This document shows, piece after piece, positions 49,020-60,404 of a stretch of DNA of 64,000 nucleotides; position 1 is the first letter of the stretch; every line of letters starts with the position of its first letter. The position numbers and the translations under genes were made by a program. Source of the DNA: Heterobilharzia americana (lineage: Eukaryota > Platyhelminthes > Trematoda > Strigeidida > Schistosomatidae); NCBI GenBank assembly GCA_944470555.2, contig OX104130.1, forward strand, positions 51,803,491 through 51,867,490, read 5' to 3'. The notes beneath the pieces are model-generated. The model had not been told where the DNA came from and ran no database searches. It worked only from the letters and a program-made list of their open reading frames with translations.

Positions 49020-49310
49020 AATTTCCTGTCGATATACTGGATCAAATTCTCCGACCTCTGTCGGCGGATGGGTTCCCAAGTAGATGTCCCGATACACACA
49101 CAGATATTCACAATGCAACAATCTGCGGGGTTATCAGAGGTTGAACAAAGTGCGCACGTTTGGCCTTATTTGAGACTGTTCCTCTGGATATACCTATACC
49201 CCAGTCAGTGGTGTTGTTCCCACTGGTACTGGAACCCATAATGCATCCCTTCAAACGCTAAAGCGCCATCCACAAAGCTACTGAGACACGAGAACTATCT
49301 CCTGTACAAC
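49020..49310 (-). mobile_element. Sm-alpha-like SINE, minus copy
   Basis: On plus: tactggatcaaattctccg, cctctgtcggcggatggg, an altered middle, hammerhead rc (cacgtttggccttatttgag then tgttcctctgg), agtcagtggtgttgttccc, then a head with acgctaaagcgccatcc. The minus-strand core reads AGGAACAG, and CGAAAC reads CCAAAC, so it is inactive. Both ends of the element are recognisable. Confidence 0.75.
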
Positions 49311-49925
49311 GAGTACCAGTTGTTGTTTGATACTGGTAACCTCCCGTTGCTCAACTGGATCCAACTGGATGACATGGCCTGATGGATTATGTGTACTAAG
49401 GTGATATACGATGATGCTAACTGGTAGCATACCAATACTAATCATAACGCCTTAAACTAAGTAACGTTTGCTTGTGACGAAATAGTGATGTGAAAACGAT
49501 GGAAAAAATGGAAAACAACACTGTATTCCAATAAAAAGGTAAATTTGTAGACAGGTAATTATATTTTGCAGTAGGAATATTACAAATTAGTCGAATTATT
49601 AGTTCAATAGTAGCTCGAAGGTAGTAAAGGAATAATTAGATCTATCTGAAGTAGAAGAATATTCGATACAGAATCACTAATCTAGTGGTTAGACAAGTTT
49701 ATTACATTATGGTATCAATTAATTCATTCCATTTTTGTGATATTCCCATCACTTTTAAACCCTGAAGTTTCCTTCATATTTTATTTGCATTTGTGGCTAC
49801 TGAATGTACGTATTATTCTTATTTTCTTATCGAAATGGTATCTTACTGTCGCTTTCGACGTATTTCAGATATTACATATTAGATTGTTTATTTGATATAT
49901 CGAGTACACAGTGACACAGTAAAAT
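49311..49925. other. No recognised feature
   Basis: AT-rich, between the Sm-alpha-like copy and a PLE fragment. Confidence 0.4.
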
Positions 49926-49929
49926 ATAT

Positions 49930-50720
49930 GTGGGATGACGTTTCGAGCGGAATCTACGGGTAAAAGTAATCAAAGGTTTTTCAAACTTCTTTCACATAGT
50001 CCTAAAGTTCCTCATTCACCCATTTCAATGGTAGTAAAATTTCTCAGATCTCTCCAAAACGTGATGAGTCATCCTTGGTAAGTGTATTAAGTATTGATTC
50101 AATGAACAAAGGGTCAGTGATCGATCTTTACCACCACCTAGCAATATTTGATTTTACAATTTCCACCCTATCCCACGTTGTACGGTCATTATGGGCCAGT
50201 GCATAGAGAGCTATAGCCAATTTTTTTCTAAGTTACTTATCTTAGTGGGGTCTACTACCGAATTTCTCGCTAAATTTAGTGCTCTGCTATTCTGATAGAC
50301 CCAGATCGGCTACATAAACCAATATGCTTGAACTCAAAATCATTACACGGTATTTGATAGATTAGGTTATTTTTATTAATCAGTTCTACTGGAACTCTTA
50401 GCCGAGAAAGTTCCTCTCTAATCCTAGCTTGTTGGGAATTCCACGTAAACTTTCTTGTGCTTTCTTTATACGGCAACACTACAGATGATTTGAATTCCCT
50501 CTTTATCATTTCGCAATCACCAATAATATTACCACTTCTCCTCTTATCAGTCCTTATCAACTTTTTGATAAGTTCCGAAGGGTGGTTATTAAGAGGTAAT
50601 ATCTGTTTTGTATATCATCCACGTATTTAGGCTTTCCAGATTACTAGTCAAACGCCTAGCCCGATTGCTTCAACATTTTATCAATCCCACTTTGACAGAT
50701 ATTGGGTGAGATAACATGAA
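49930..50720 (-). mobile_element. Penelope-like element, post-RT to GIY-YIG remnant
   Basis: Minus frames in order: SHPISVKVGLIKC with NRARRLTSN (about 50720-50640); SSVVLPYKEST; LINKNNLIYQIPCNDFEF with KHIGLCSRSGSIRIAEH (GIY-YIG domain, ending near 50276); then, in other frames, RTTWDRVEIVKSN and IESILNTLTKDDSSRFGEI-like text. The second cysteine of the usual C-x-x-C is phenylalanine. No RT is present. The IEH-type histidine after the GIY-YIG core is kept. Confidence 0.8.
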
Positions 50721-51499
50721 ATCCATGTGAAAAAAGTACGCAAAACAAAATAAGTCCAGCTTATTTTAATAAGTTACCTGGTTTGCTGTTATTTTCAATC
50801 AGAAATTACATGATAAAACTACTAATAGAAAAAGTTCCACTCTTCAACTAGATAGTTTTGGTTAATAAAACTAATCATTGTTACTTCACCAGTGTATGCA
50901 TGATAATGAAGTTCGATCAGAATGTACACGTGTAGAAGATATTACCTTTGCATAAAACGAATTCCTTATGATCATTATACAAAAAAGTATGAAATAACAG
51001 ATTTAAACCAGCTAACTCTACTTCACAACTTGTCCCAAGCAATAATTATTTCCTTTTTAAAATATGTGACCAGAGGAGATTGAAATCAGTTAAATCCTCT
51101 TGCATTATTACCGAAAGGTATACAGTAAGAAAGTAAGACAATAGGAACAACAAAATAAAGGATTTTAGCGTAAATGGTATGCGTGTTTTTTTTTCTGTAA
51201 GTAATTGAAATGAAAGTTTTAGAGTCTCTACAAGAAATCTAGAAAAAGTAATGACTAGTTTATTCACGTAGAAACATCATGGCATGCAAAAAATTTGGGA
51301 GCAATGACAAAAAAGGGTAGATTAGGCGGCTTGGAAACAAAAGATATCCCATTTGAATTCAAAACATCGTCAGTAGAGTAATACTAGTTTAATCATTGCC
51401 TATTTCTCAAAGAAGTCTATTTGAATACATTTTAAACCCATCCATCCCGTAAAACAGAGTAAAATTATAATTCTCTAATGCCTTAGGTTTTAAAAGGCC

Positions 51500-52030
51500 G
51501 TAGTTCTAGCAATGATTTACACTGGGTTAGTTAACTCAGTATACATGTATACGACAAATATACATCCTTTAACACTCAACGGTGATGAGACACTTAAAAG
51601 AATAGACGGAAAAATGAAAACCATATTCAGAATGAGCTTTCTTCCTGCTAGACTGATCTGAGTTTATAGTACAGTATGCTCAATAACAGTCAAAAGTAGA
51701 CATATGCTCAGCTAACGCCACCTCCAACTGTGTATCTCAGTCTACCTATCTTTGTGGAAGCAGATACACAGAAAGGACCGGAAGAGAAAAGCCCACCCGA
51801 TTTCATCAGTCTACTCTTAGAAGTCTGCGTATGGAAGGTAGCAAGGCTTATATCAGTACAATAGCCAGACAACTCATGGAAACAGCATATCAAACAGGTA
51901 TTTCTCAGTCCTCGAGGATAATCAGAAAATAAAGAACACCTCATTTATTATGATTTGTGGAAGCTGTCGTCATCATACATTTCCAACCTGGTGTTTTGAA
52001 CCCACAAAGGGACAATAATTAACCTTTCTT
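51500..52030 (+). mobile_element. Penelope-like element, GIY-YIG remnant
   Basis: Frames give LTLNGDETLKRIDGKM and MSFLPARLI (the K-G-D to F-P-A-A-R lead), then SQSTYLCGSRYTERTGREKP, FHQSTLRSLRMEGSKAY, STIARQLMETAYQTGISQS and RFHQ-type text to the C-terminal region near 52000 (VLNPQRDNN). The layout is that of PLE C-termini. Frameshifts occur near 51660. The minus-strand frame at 51708-51944 is a shadow. Confidence 0.72.
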
Positions 52031-53284
52031 TACCTTAGTGACTGCATAAAATTTGTGTATGTATGTAGTCTTCATTCTTTTGATTACATCCTCTCCTTAT
52101 TACTTAATTGCCGGCTGTTAATCAATCATCCTGATGGTTTTCTAGTTTTCTCATCTGTTTATGTAACGTACTAGGTCTTCATCAACCTCCTCTCCCCCAC
52201 TCTTGTCTATTTATTGTTGCACTCCTTTTCACAGCTCAAGAATTTCCGATCTCATTAGATGTATATTGTCACTGATTGACTGGGACTAAGATTTGTGATA
52301 ATGAACCCTATATTTCCTTGAATCACTCACTTCCTTATCGTTGATAGCAGAATTTGAACTCCTATTTATTTCTACATATTTAAAGCTGTTTGCAGCTGAT
52401 GAGAGGCCGTGTAATAAAATGAGCTCATTTTATTCTGCAATTGTCTTTGTTCTTGCTTTATTTAGAGAAACATTTTAGTTAAGGAAGTATGTAAATGAAA
52501 TATTATTGTTTTGAGGAAGCATTGTGGTATGGTGAGGCCTGATATCATCGGAATGTCAACAAGATGCTTTCTATATTATATAGTTGATTGCTCACTAACT
52601 GCGGTTAAAAATCTGGGTACTCTGCTAAAGGCAAAACAAACTATTGGGTCGACGTTATGTATACAGTTGCTTCAGAAACTAACAACTATTTGATATGCAA
52701 AAAGTCATCAACCTACTATTTGAAAAGGTTCATTACATCAATAAGGAGTCACTGGGTTTCTTGGTGTCTGTTTCTTCAGTTGACTCTCCTAATTCAGTAT
52801 TCATCTAGCCCTGTACAATCTTTCATCACGTTATAGAAAAACTAGAAGCCAGATACATATATGTGTGCTGGCAAATTAAAGTTACGGCATCCTGTTTATT
52901 TCCCTCATATGATATTTTATTCTGAATCAAACCACTTCTTACATACGACACATAATTCTGTGAAAGCAATGATCAAAAGTTTATTTACTTGTATTGTTTA
53001 CTTGTAATTTGACCGAATATCTTTCTAACAACCAATAGATGAACGAAATGCAATGTATTCTAAGTATGGATATAAATGATTCACCTGCAGGACCTAATCT
53101 GTTGGATTTGAATAAGCTAACGGGAGTGGCGTAACTGTTAAAGAGATATATACCTGTCGATACCTCTATCCCACTGACCTTACATCATTTACATGGGTAT
53201 GTACAAATTTACGTACAACTGTCTAAATTGATTAGATGTGAAATATTACATAATAAAACAGCGTTTGAACAATACATATTCCTG
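52031..53284. other. No recognised gene
   Basis: AT-rich. The 60-codon frame at 52511-52693 has no recognisable motif. The region after 52030 may still contain PLE 3' sequence. Confidence 0.35.
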
Positions 53285-53600
53285 CTGCTGTTATGTAACT
53301 AAACGGCTCTCTCGTTGGATAGAGAGAAGTAGATGAATCAGATCTGACAAGATACAGGTAGGTAACAGGGTGGAACTTTTATATTCGAACATTATGAGTA
53401 TGGGAAAAAGACAGTGGGTAACTTGTAATCCATTTCTCTACTAGATAGGCTGTAACAATCAACACCCATATAACTACGGACAACAAATTGTATTTAGAGC
53501 GATTCCCAGTAAATAATTCCTTGTTGCTGTAAAACAATTATAAAAAAACTAGAACAGAAATGCAACCCACCACAGTGCCGAAGTTTTCCTTACACTAATA
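53285..53600 (+). repeat. Dispersed repeat R4, copy 3 (degraded)
   Basis: Blocks gatagagagaagtagatg, cagatctgacaagatac, cccagtaaataattcc and ccaccacagtgccg correspond to those of copies 1 and 2 in the same order, with more divergence. Confidence 0.45.
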
Positions 53601-54163
53601 TCGTAACAGTGGTGTGTCGTATGCAAACAGCTAAATAAGCATCGTATTCCTAAACATGCAATTCAAAGGATAGGAACCTCCAAAAGAATTTACTGTCGAC
53701 GAGAACAGTTAACCAAATAGCAACGATAAGTCTAGTAAGTGAGTGTTGGAATGTTACATAGCATGAATAAGACTCTGTAGAACTTCAAGAGAATAAACAT
53801 TGAATAGTAGAAAACAAAATAAGAGGGATGAAATAAGAACAAGTTTTTCTTTTTTTTCTGCGAAAATACAGATCAAGTCAAAATAAATTTTACAATGCAT
53901 AAATGTGAAGGCCACGGTGAAGTAGGTGGGCGTCTTTCACCAGTGTAAGTATATACTTTGGTCTCTGAGGTATCTCTTTTTGAAACATAGTTGCGGCTTG
54001 AATTTGTTGATTTGTAATATTTTAGATGCAATTAATCGTCGTTTTCTCATACCTTTCTAACTACTTTATCAGGCTTGAACTAAATGTCTTGAACCCACCA
54101 GATATTGGACGATGTATCTAGAGACAGTCTTCTTTTCAGCTCGTCCTACTCATGCTCGATGTT

Positions 54164-54206
<43 letters not shown>

Positions 54207-54424
54207 GGACATCTTTGAAAATGAGGCGTCAAAAATTCCACCATATTCAAAAATGAAGGCTTGGATTTAGTTATGCCACATCTTTTGCCATTCCACAACT
54301 ACGGCAGGTTTGTACTGAAAAGGGTTGTGTATTTATAATTTTTTTCCAAACGTAATTTACTTAACGTTTTAATTTTAAGGGAGAAGACACTTGGGAGATG
54401 TCGTTAAAAATATAACCAAAGATA
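53601..54424. other. No recognised feature except a microsatellite
   Basis: AT-rich sequence with the TA repeat at 54163-54206. Confidence 0.4.
54163..54206. repeat. (TA)n microsatellite with one interruption
   Basis: A TA run broken by one ACA near 54181. Confidence 0.95.
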
Positions 54425-54540
54425 TTACCCGGTGGCCACTGATTCGAATCCGGCAGCGGTCAAGATTTTCATCTCACCTTCAATCATCACCTTGTATAAA
54501 ATACTAGTCTGCCAAACTACGGCTACCTCAAATAGGTCAA
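54425..54540 (+). mobile_element. tRNA-headed SINE, family 3, 3' part
   Basis: Starts inside the tRNA-like head at cccggtggccactgattcga (box B gattcgaatcc), then tcatctcaccttcaatcatc and accttgtataaa, then ctagtctgccaaactacgg, matching 43840-43905. Box A is missing (5'-truncated). Confidence 0.65.
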
Positions 54541-56015
54541 ATGATGTAGCCAAAATGTTGACTAATGTGATATTCTTGAACATTACAACTTGTAACAGTT
54601 TCAGGAGATGTTATTTCCTATTTGAGTTGTCACCTAGCGGTTTGATTCTCTAGATACACATTTATTTTTATTAGAGTCTGAAAATTGAAATAGTAATAGT
54701 AATCCTAAATGACGTTAGTTTTAATGAGTTAATGAACATCTTTGACGTGCTGCTTAAAGAATATACAGAGTTCAATATTCAGTCAACTAGGGACTATTTA
54801 AATTCAGGTTACCAAACATTTTCCACGGATTTTATTACACCAAACAACTACTTTTTTAGGTCTTCTAATTATTCAAATATACCTTTTAACAGTATTACAT
54901 TCTCATTAATATTTCAATTACTGGAATCGAGCTAAGGAAATACATCACAGCATTTATTAATGGGTTCCTAAACACGCAGTACTTGGTCGGATAACCAGTA
55001 TTAACTACAAATTCTTTTACTAGCCGTAAAGACCTCCAAAAGTAAACTACTGAAGCTTTTCTATTCATCATCTATCACAGAAAGCCTAACAAAAGTTTAA
55101 ATATAGTATTTTTTTTTGATTAACATCATATAAATACTATAACTATTTCATTTAGAGATATTATGAGACAAGTAAAAATCTACAGAAATATTACAAGCTG
55201 AAAATATTGTTTGAAATAAAATGATAAATTTCACTAGATATAAAAATCACCAGAAAATGTTCTATTTTCAAAACTGTCACTTTTATTCATGAATAAAAAT
55301 TATACGTGTAAGTTAAATTTAAGCTTTATCAGATAATGTTTCAGTCTGATGATTACTTTGTTTATATTTATACCTAAGTCAGTGAATAATGCCATAGTGA
55401 TACAGCTGAAGATAACATTGTCAGTGAACTTAGGATATGAATAATTAGAAGATTAATGTATTGCTTTTTATCCTATATGTATCTTTTTACTGGTGTCTAA
55501 ATAGGGAGCAAACAGAATCGATGTAACTGGGTAGGATTTCAAAGTTGTACTTAAATAGTGAAGATCCAATAGCCCAAGCGAAAATTTGTGACAATATCAC
55601 TTTATTATCCTATTAACAAGAACTTATACTACTTGGTAATCTTAGAATGTTGAAAACCTCGAATGATGAAGTTAATAAATCTATTGTTCTTAAGATACCC
55701 TTTATATTCATTAAATCTGTTTGAAGAACAAATCATGATATATTACATTTTCAATTGTCAGTGAATAACGTTTGATGAAACATTCATTTCCCGTTACATT
55801 TATTCATACAAGACAATTGAAGTGAAAAGGCTACAGTTTATTGTTAACCAACGCTTTCAAAGGGACGTTGAATCCAAGTAAAGTATTTGGATATGTCTGC
55901 ACATTAGGAAGCATCAAATGTCAGTTCATTCTTTGTAACCACTTCCTCTAAAGAAGTATGATTCATCCCAAGCACTATACAAGTATATGAAGCTACGAAC
56001 TTACTTTCAGCTTAG
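54541..56015. other. AT-rich region, no recognised gene
   Basis: No repeat family or coding motif recognised. The frame at 54732-54935 is a chance open frame in AT-rich sequence. Confidence 0.4.
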
Positions 56016-56019
56016 TTAT

Positions 56020-56145
56020 GACAGTAAATTATAATTTACTTGGTTATCACTAGCAGAAAAATCTAGAATGCATTTTTCGAACTTTTGGGGACATGTCAGT
56101 TGGATGTACCTTCACTCCAGTAAGTGATGTTCTTCTCCTATGACA
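56020..56145 (-). mobile_element. Sm-alpha-like SINE, minus fragment
   Basis: tatcactagcagaaaaatct, gaatgcatttttcgaac, hammerhead rc with acatgtcagttgg, then atgtaccttcactccag and agtaagtgatgttcttc. The minus core reads CTGACATG and GAAAAA; G8/A9 and helix II are damaged. Confidence 0.65.
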
Positions 56146-56204
56146 ACGGAGAATTACAAGTATATTATCAAATATCAATAACTAATATCCGTCATACAAG
56201 AGGT

Positions 56205-56300
56205 AGCTAATCTTCAAGCAATATCAAGATATCTGCATGAAACTTCATATGTCAATAGAGGTCGAACAGTTCAATCCAGTATATCAAAGGAGAATTACAA
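56205..56300 (+). mobile_element. Sm-alpha-like SINE, plus tail fragment
   Basis: gcaatatcaagatatctgca, tcatatgtcaatagaggtcg, aacagttcaatccagtatat: reverse complement of the block at 40710-40780, so this is the downstream part in plus orientation. With the previous entry it again gives an opposite-orientation pair. Confidence 0.55.
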
Positions 56301-57099
56301 GTTTATCAGCAAATAATAATCATGACAGTAAATATTGAGAAGTAGCGTCTGAAAAAAATAAACAAATAAACTTAATAATAGGATTAAGATCTCGAACAAT
56401 AATTGGTATGCTTCTAGGCTCACAATGCTTAAATGTTTCACACACTCTAAAAAATTTACTAGATACTTAATCTCAACAAACTACGAATTCTGTAAGATAA
56501 GTTTCGAACTTCGTTAGTATTATGACACAAAAGGCCACCTGTTTCTAATCAGAATTATTAACCATAAAAACAAGATTGAGAAACAATAAATCCTGATACT
56601 ATTTCATCACATAGTTTAGTCCAAATTCGGTAAAGGCTTAGACTTTATCTCAAATATGAAAAATTCAGATCCACTGTAGATGGAAGGATGAGTATGGAAC
56701 AATAACAACATTATTTTACCTTAATCTCCTTTCGATTAAAAGAAATTCACAAGTGGTCTCGAAGCAACATGTTTACAGCTATGAAGTTTACTGAAAATAA
56801 TTACTTCGTAAGCACAAATATATAATGATTTGTTGTAATTACTACTTAATAGTTCATTTCATATGATGGACTGAATGATACAGAAAGATGGAAAAGATAC
56901 TTGGACGCGAAGCTTTAGAAAAGGTGGACAGAATGATATAGACGTAGGTAAACAATGAAGGAGATTATCTGCTGAATGTGTTAGCTAAAACCTGCTTACA
57001 TTTAACTTTGTGAGTTATTGTATGGTGTATGACTGCATGGCAGCTTTGTAAATGATAAGAAGAAGAATTTAAACATTAAAGCTTTTGATTTCTCGGCTT
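56301..57099. other. No recognised feature
   Basis: AT-rich sequence without recognisable motif. Confidence 0.4.
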
Positions 57100-57330
57100 T
57101 GATTATGCCGAACGGATTAGCCACTATTAGACTAAGAGTTGCTGTGAAGATGCTTCAATGTGGCCGGAGATTTCAGTCTGCCAACTAATGATGGACATAG
57201 ACTAGAAGCGGAATCCGAAATGAACATCTCGTCCTATTTGGGACTCGTCGGCTTGACCAGTTGACACTATTGAGGCATCTACACAGGAACCCGAATACCG
57301 AAAGTTGTCAGCCTATTCCATCCAGTTAAC
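57100..57330 (-). mobile_element. Sm-alpha-like SINE, minus copy of an inverted pair
   Basis: Includes gaatccgaaatgaacatctc, gtcctatttgggactcgtcg and gcttgaccagttgac. On the minus strand the core reads CCGACGAG (57244-57251 complement, U4 changed to C), stem II is perfect (gtccc...gggac), and GAAA is GAGA. Two core changes make cleavage unlikely. Confidence 0.78.
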
Positions 57331-57389
57331 GACTGCACATTACAAGCCACAATATATAAGCTACACTATACCGATCACACAAGAATATG

Positions 57390-57560
57390 CAGTTCTGACT
57401 CAGAGGGCTAGTGGACAGCGCTCTGACGTTTGGGGCGGTTGGTTCTAGGTCTGAGTCTTAGTGGAAAGAACATCTGTTACTGAGAGGCAGGTATAACCTT
57501 CTGAAGAGTCCTAAGCAGGACGAAAGGCATAATCTGGATTCCACTGCTAACCGCTAACTG
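57390..57560 (+). mobile_element. Sm-alpha-like SINE, plus copy of an inverted pair
   Basis: Head with agagggctagtggacagcg and ctctgacgtttggggcgg, box-B-like ttctaggtctgagtc, cttagtggaaagaaca, gttactgagaggcaggtata, hammerhead, then the end attccactgctaaccg. It faces the minus copy at 57100-57330. Confidence 0.8.
57491..57545 (+). ncRNA. Hammerhead ribozyme, core consistent, variant N7
   Basis: CTGAAGA at 57501-57507 keeps C3, U4, G5, A6, G8 and A9; the variable position 7 is A. Helix II pairs gtcc with ggac around loop taagca. GAAA lies at 57522-57525. The cleavage triplet is ATC ending at 57534, allowed by the N-U-H rule. Helix III (aggcataat) hardly pairs and helix I is weak, so activity is doubtful. 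Confidence 0.6.
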
Positions 57561-58214
57561 TGCATAGGCTATAAAGTAATAAAATATATACGAAGAAGTA
57601 CTACCTACACACTTAACTTACTAAAATGCGTGATAGTCCATCGAAGAAATATAATGTAGGAACTGATACAGATTAGGAAAGTTCGAATGAACGTAGTTGA
57701 AAAGTGGGGGAAATACAGTGAATTTATTGTTTTTCGTAAAATTCGATGTTCTAGTTTGAGAAAGCGTTTACAGAATACATAGAAAATTCTAGATTCCTTG
57801 GAGCCCGGAATGATTACTCGACAATGAGTTTACGAATTAATTATACAATATTCAGCCTTCGCCCTGTTATAATTTCATACATCTAAAGTACGAACACACG
57901 AACGTTCTATTAAATACCTAAAAGACAAACAGACAGTCCCCATATAAAGTAATTAGACGAAGATGAATATATTCAGAGTAATTGTTTCTTCAACACCCAT
58001 TTTTAAAACTTCATTAATCGTATTTCTATTCAACAAATACTGGCTGAAAACAGTCAGATGATCGTCATACATTCTACAGTATTGTCTTATCGCGAAAAAG
58101 TGATATAGAAGGCGATGAAATAAGTTGAAACTAAAATAGAGGAAAGATATTTTCTTGCACATGCGAAAAAATCATTTGGAGGTTTGTAAGGACTTTTACT
58201 GACTGATTTCAGTA

Positions 58215-58340
58215 TGGTACTCATCATACACTAACATCAGTTGAAGGACCATAAGAAAGTCAAAAAAGTGAGTATCTGTTTCGTCCTAATATGGGACTCC
58301 TCAGTAGCTCACGGACAAGACACAGGTCCTTGGTCCGATC
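58215..58340 (-). mobile_element. Hammerhead SINE (HHR-2), left arm of pair
   Basis: Minus strand: core CTGAGGAG (58297-58304 complement), helix II gtcc/ggac with loop, GAAA (58279-58282 complement), then a weak helix III and the tail containing tgatgttagtgtatg. The core is intact but helix III and the cleavage triplet are altered (CUC). The plus-strand HHR-2 copy begins right after. Confidence 0.78.
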
Positions 58341-58455
58341 CGTAGCATGATGTGGGTGCCCACCCCTGACGAGTCACACATTAGGACGAAACAGCTGTCC
58401 AGTGCTTTGAGATTTTCCATGGTTCTCTATCTGATGTCAGTCCATGATGAACGCT
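58341..58455 (+). mobile_element. Hammerhead SINE (HHR-2), right arm of pair
   Basis: gtgggtgcccacc leads into CTGACGAG at 58366-58373, GAAA at 58388-58391, agctgtc and cagtgc, then tctgatgtcagtccatgatg. Predicted cleavage is after 58399. All core nucleotides are present; helix II has one mismatch and helix I only partial pairing. The tRNA-like head is missing or lies in the joint with the left arm. Confidence 0.8.
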
Positions 58456-58734
58456 ACCTCACGTAACATGTCTGCTTTATTCAGAACTATAATTTTGTTT
58501 ACTGTCCAAAATTCTCAGTATATGATGTTCTTTACGTTTACTTGTAATACTACACTTTTCAAATATGTATTAACATTGTTAGTGTTTAACAATGCATAAT
58601 GAAAAGTAACAGGATTGTTGAAATGCTTAGTGCCTTCAAGGTGATGTTAGCTGTTTGTTATTGCAAACTGGATTGATAAAACTATATGTAACATGATTTT
58701 ATTCACACAATACACAAACTAATTAAAGTATGAT
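58456..58734. other. No recognised feature
   Basis: AT-rich spacer. Confidence 0.4.
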
Positions 58735-59835
58735 TGAATTTTTCTATGTAGTTGTGCATACATGGAGTCCATTATATTCGCTTTTTATCTTATATGCCAG
58801 CAAATATGAGAAGTGCGGATGCAGAGGATGCCAGCTATCAGATAAATTATTTGTGGCAGGCTGTTTTCAAAAATTAAGATGCCTATCCACAGCCGCGTTT
58901 ATCTGCAAGGTCAGTGGTTTAGTACCCGCTCTACGAACAGCCTTCAAAATCCTATGGAATACAGATTAGTCGATTTTCAGGAGTCCAGGAAAGAATGAAA
59001 GGGGACGATAAGTAAGCACAGACAAAACACAGGAATTAATGAAACATAAGAGTAGAGTCTGATTCTTACCAGACAGTAAGATCTACTTTATACAAAAAGG
59101 TCAAACGAATGATTATCTTGGAAACAAGTAAGATATGAATGGACCAAGAATGATCGGAAGGAAATCATAATACAAAATTGATCACGCTTGATACATCCCC
59201 TAATGTAGAGTCATCTATAAGATAAGGGTCATGGGACTGAAGGAATTCACATAGGTCTTATTCATGTCTAAAGCTAAAATTAACCATGCGACATTGAAAG
59301 AGATTGTGTGTGAGGTCATTTAATGAAGACCAATCATTAATTTCGGTTAAGAAGTTATTAAATTGGAATTAATCTGAAGTAGAGGCAATAGGTATGGATA
59401 CTGTCGGGTCATCTGCGTACTTAACAAAGCTGGCCGTAGTTGAGGTGGGTAAGTCATCCAAAGGAAAGAGAAAGAATAACGTTCCGAAGGACACCGGTTT
59501 CATTAACTAGTGAGGCAGAGCGCTTCCTTCACTCAGAATAATTAGAATAAAGCTAGTTTACGATTCAGGTCTCAATGTTATTTCCATCAGGTTTATTCAA
59601 TAAAAAAGGGTCTAGGGACAGAATCAAAGGAAGAGGTATAATCTAAGAAGGTAGATCGAACATACTTAGCACGTTTGTCGAGACTGGGAATGATATTGTT
59701 ATGTAAAGCAACTACGGCATCTAAAGTACTCCTTCTAGGTTTATAGACATATTGATTTGGATCTCTGAAAGCCCTCTAAAGAGTTTCAAAATCATACAAA
59801 TTTAAGAAATGGATAGCTAATCAATTGGTTGTTTT
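58735..59835 (-). mobile_element. CR1-type LINE, RT domain remnant
   Basis: Minus frames in order from 59785 down: RDPNQYVYKPRRSTLDAVV and LHNNIIPSLDKRAKYVRS (RT motif 2 region), TFLDYTSSFDSVPR (motif A), the ETGVLRNVILSLSF part of motif B, FVKYADDPTVSIPI (motif C, intact YADD at 59408-59419 complement), LTHNLFQCRMVNFSFRHE, then far downstream AAVDRHLNF and LSDSWHPLHPHFSYL. This order fits schistosome CR1-like elements (the SR1/Perere type), inferred from memory of the family. Several frameshifts. The 79-codon plus frame at 58730-58969 is a shadow. Confidence 0.78.
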
Positions 59836-60404
59836 AATTTTGATTTTTTATTTGCTTTACAGGAATGGATAATTCATCTGTAACGACACACCAACTGTTT
59901 ACATCCAATTCAGGTCACTTGTATACAACCAATGGATCTTCAGTGAAAATAAATTCACACTGAATTTATGAATGGAAACGTAACATTTTGCTATTCAAGG
60001 TACACACACACACACACTGTTGACAGCTTTGTTCTCAATATTGTATAAACTGTCATATAATTTTACAATGAGGATGAGTTAATTCCAATTGTTTGTTTGG
60101 TTAGTTTTTCACCCTCTCTTCAACTGGCTGATGATTTAACCTAATCATGATTAATTTACACACATACACTAATAAGAAAATATTTATTTCTATGGTCAGT
60201 TCTCTTTTTTTTTCGTTCTATCTATGTGTTACTTTCCCTTCCTATCGCTATTGATTTTACCCATTATCGATTAAAAACTATGTTTTTTATGATTTCCTTT
60301 TCCGTCGTTGACTTATTGTTTCGATATGCGTCGAATAAATCTGTTTTTAGTTAAAAAAATACGATATAGCTGATTAAATTATAAGTGTCGAATGTAAAGT
60401 CATT
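59836..60404. other. No recognised feature
   Basis: AT-rich, with a short (CA)n run at 60002-60017. Confidence 0.4.
60002..60017. repeat. (CA)n microsatellite
   Basis: Short uninterrupted AC run. Confidence 0.9.
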
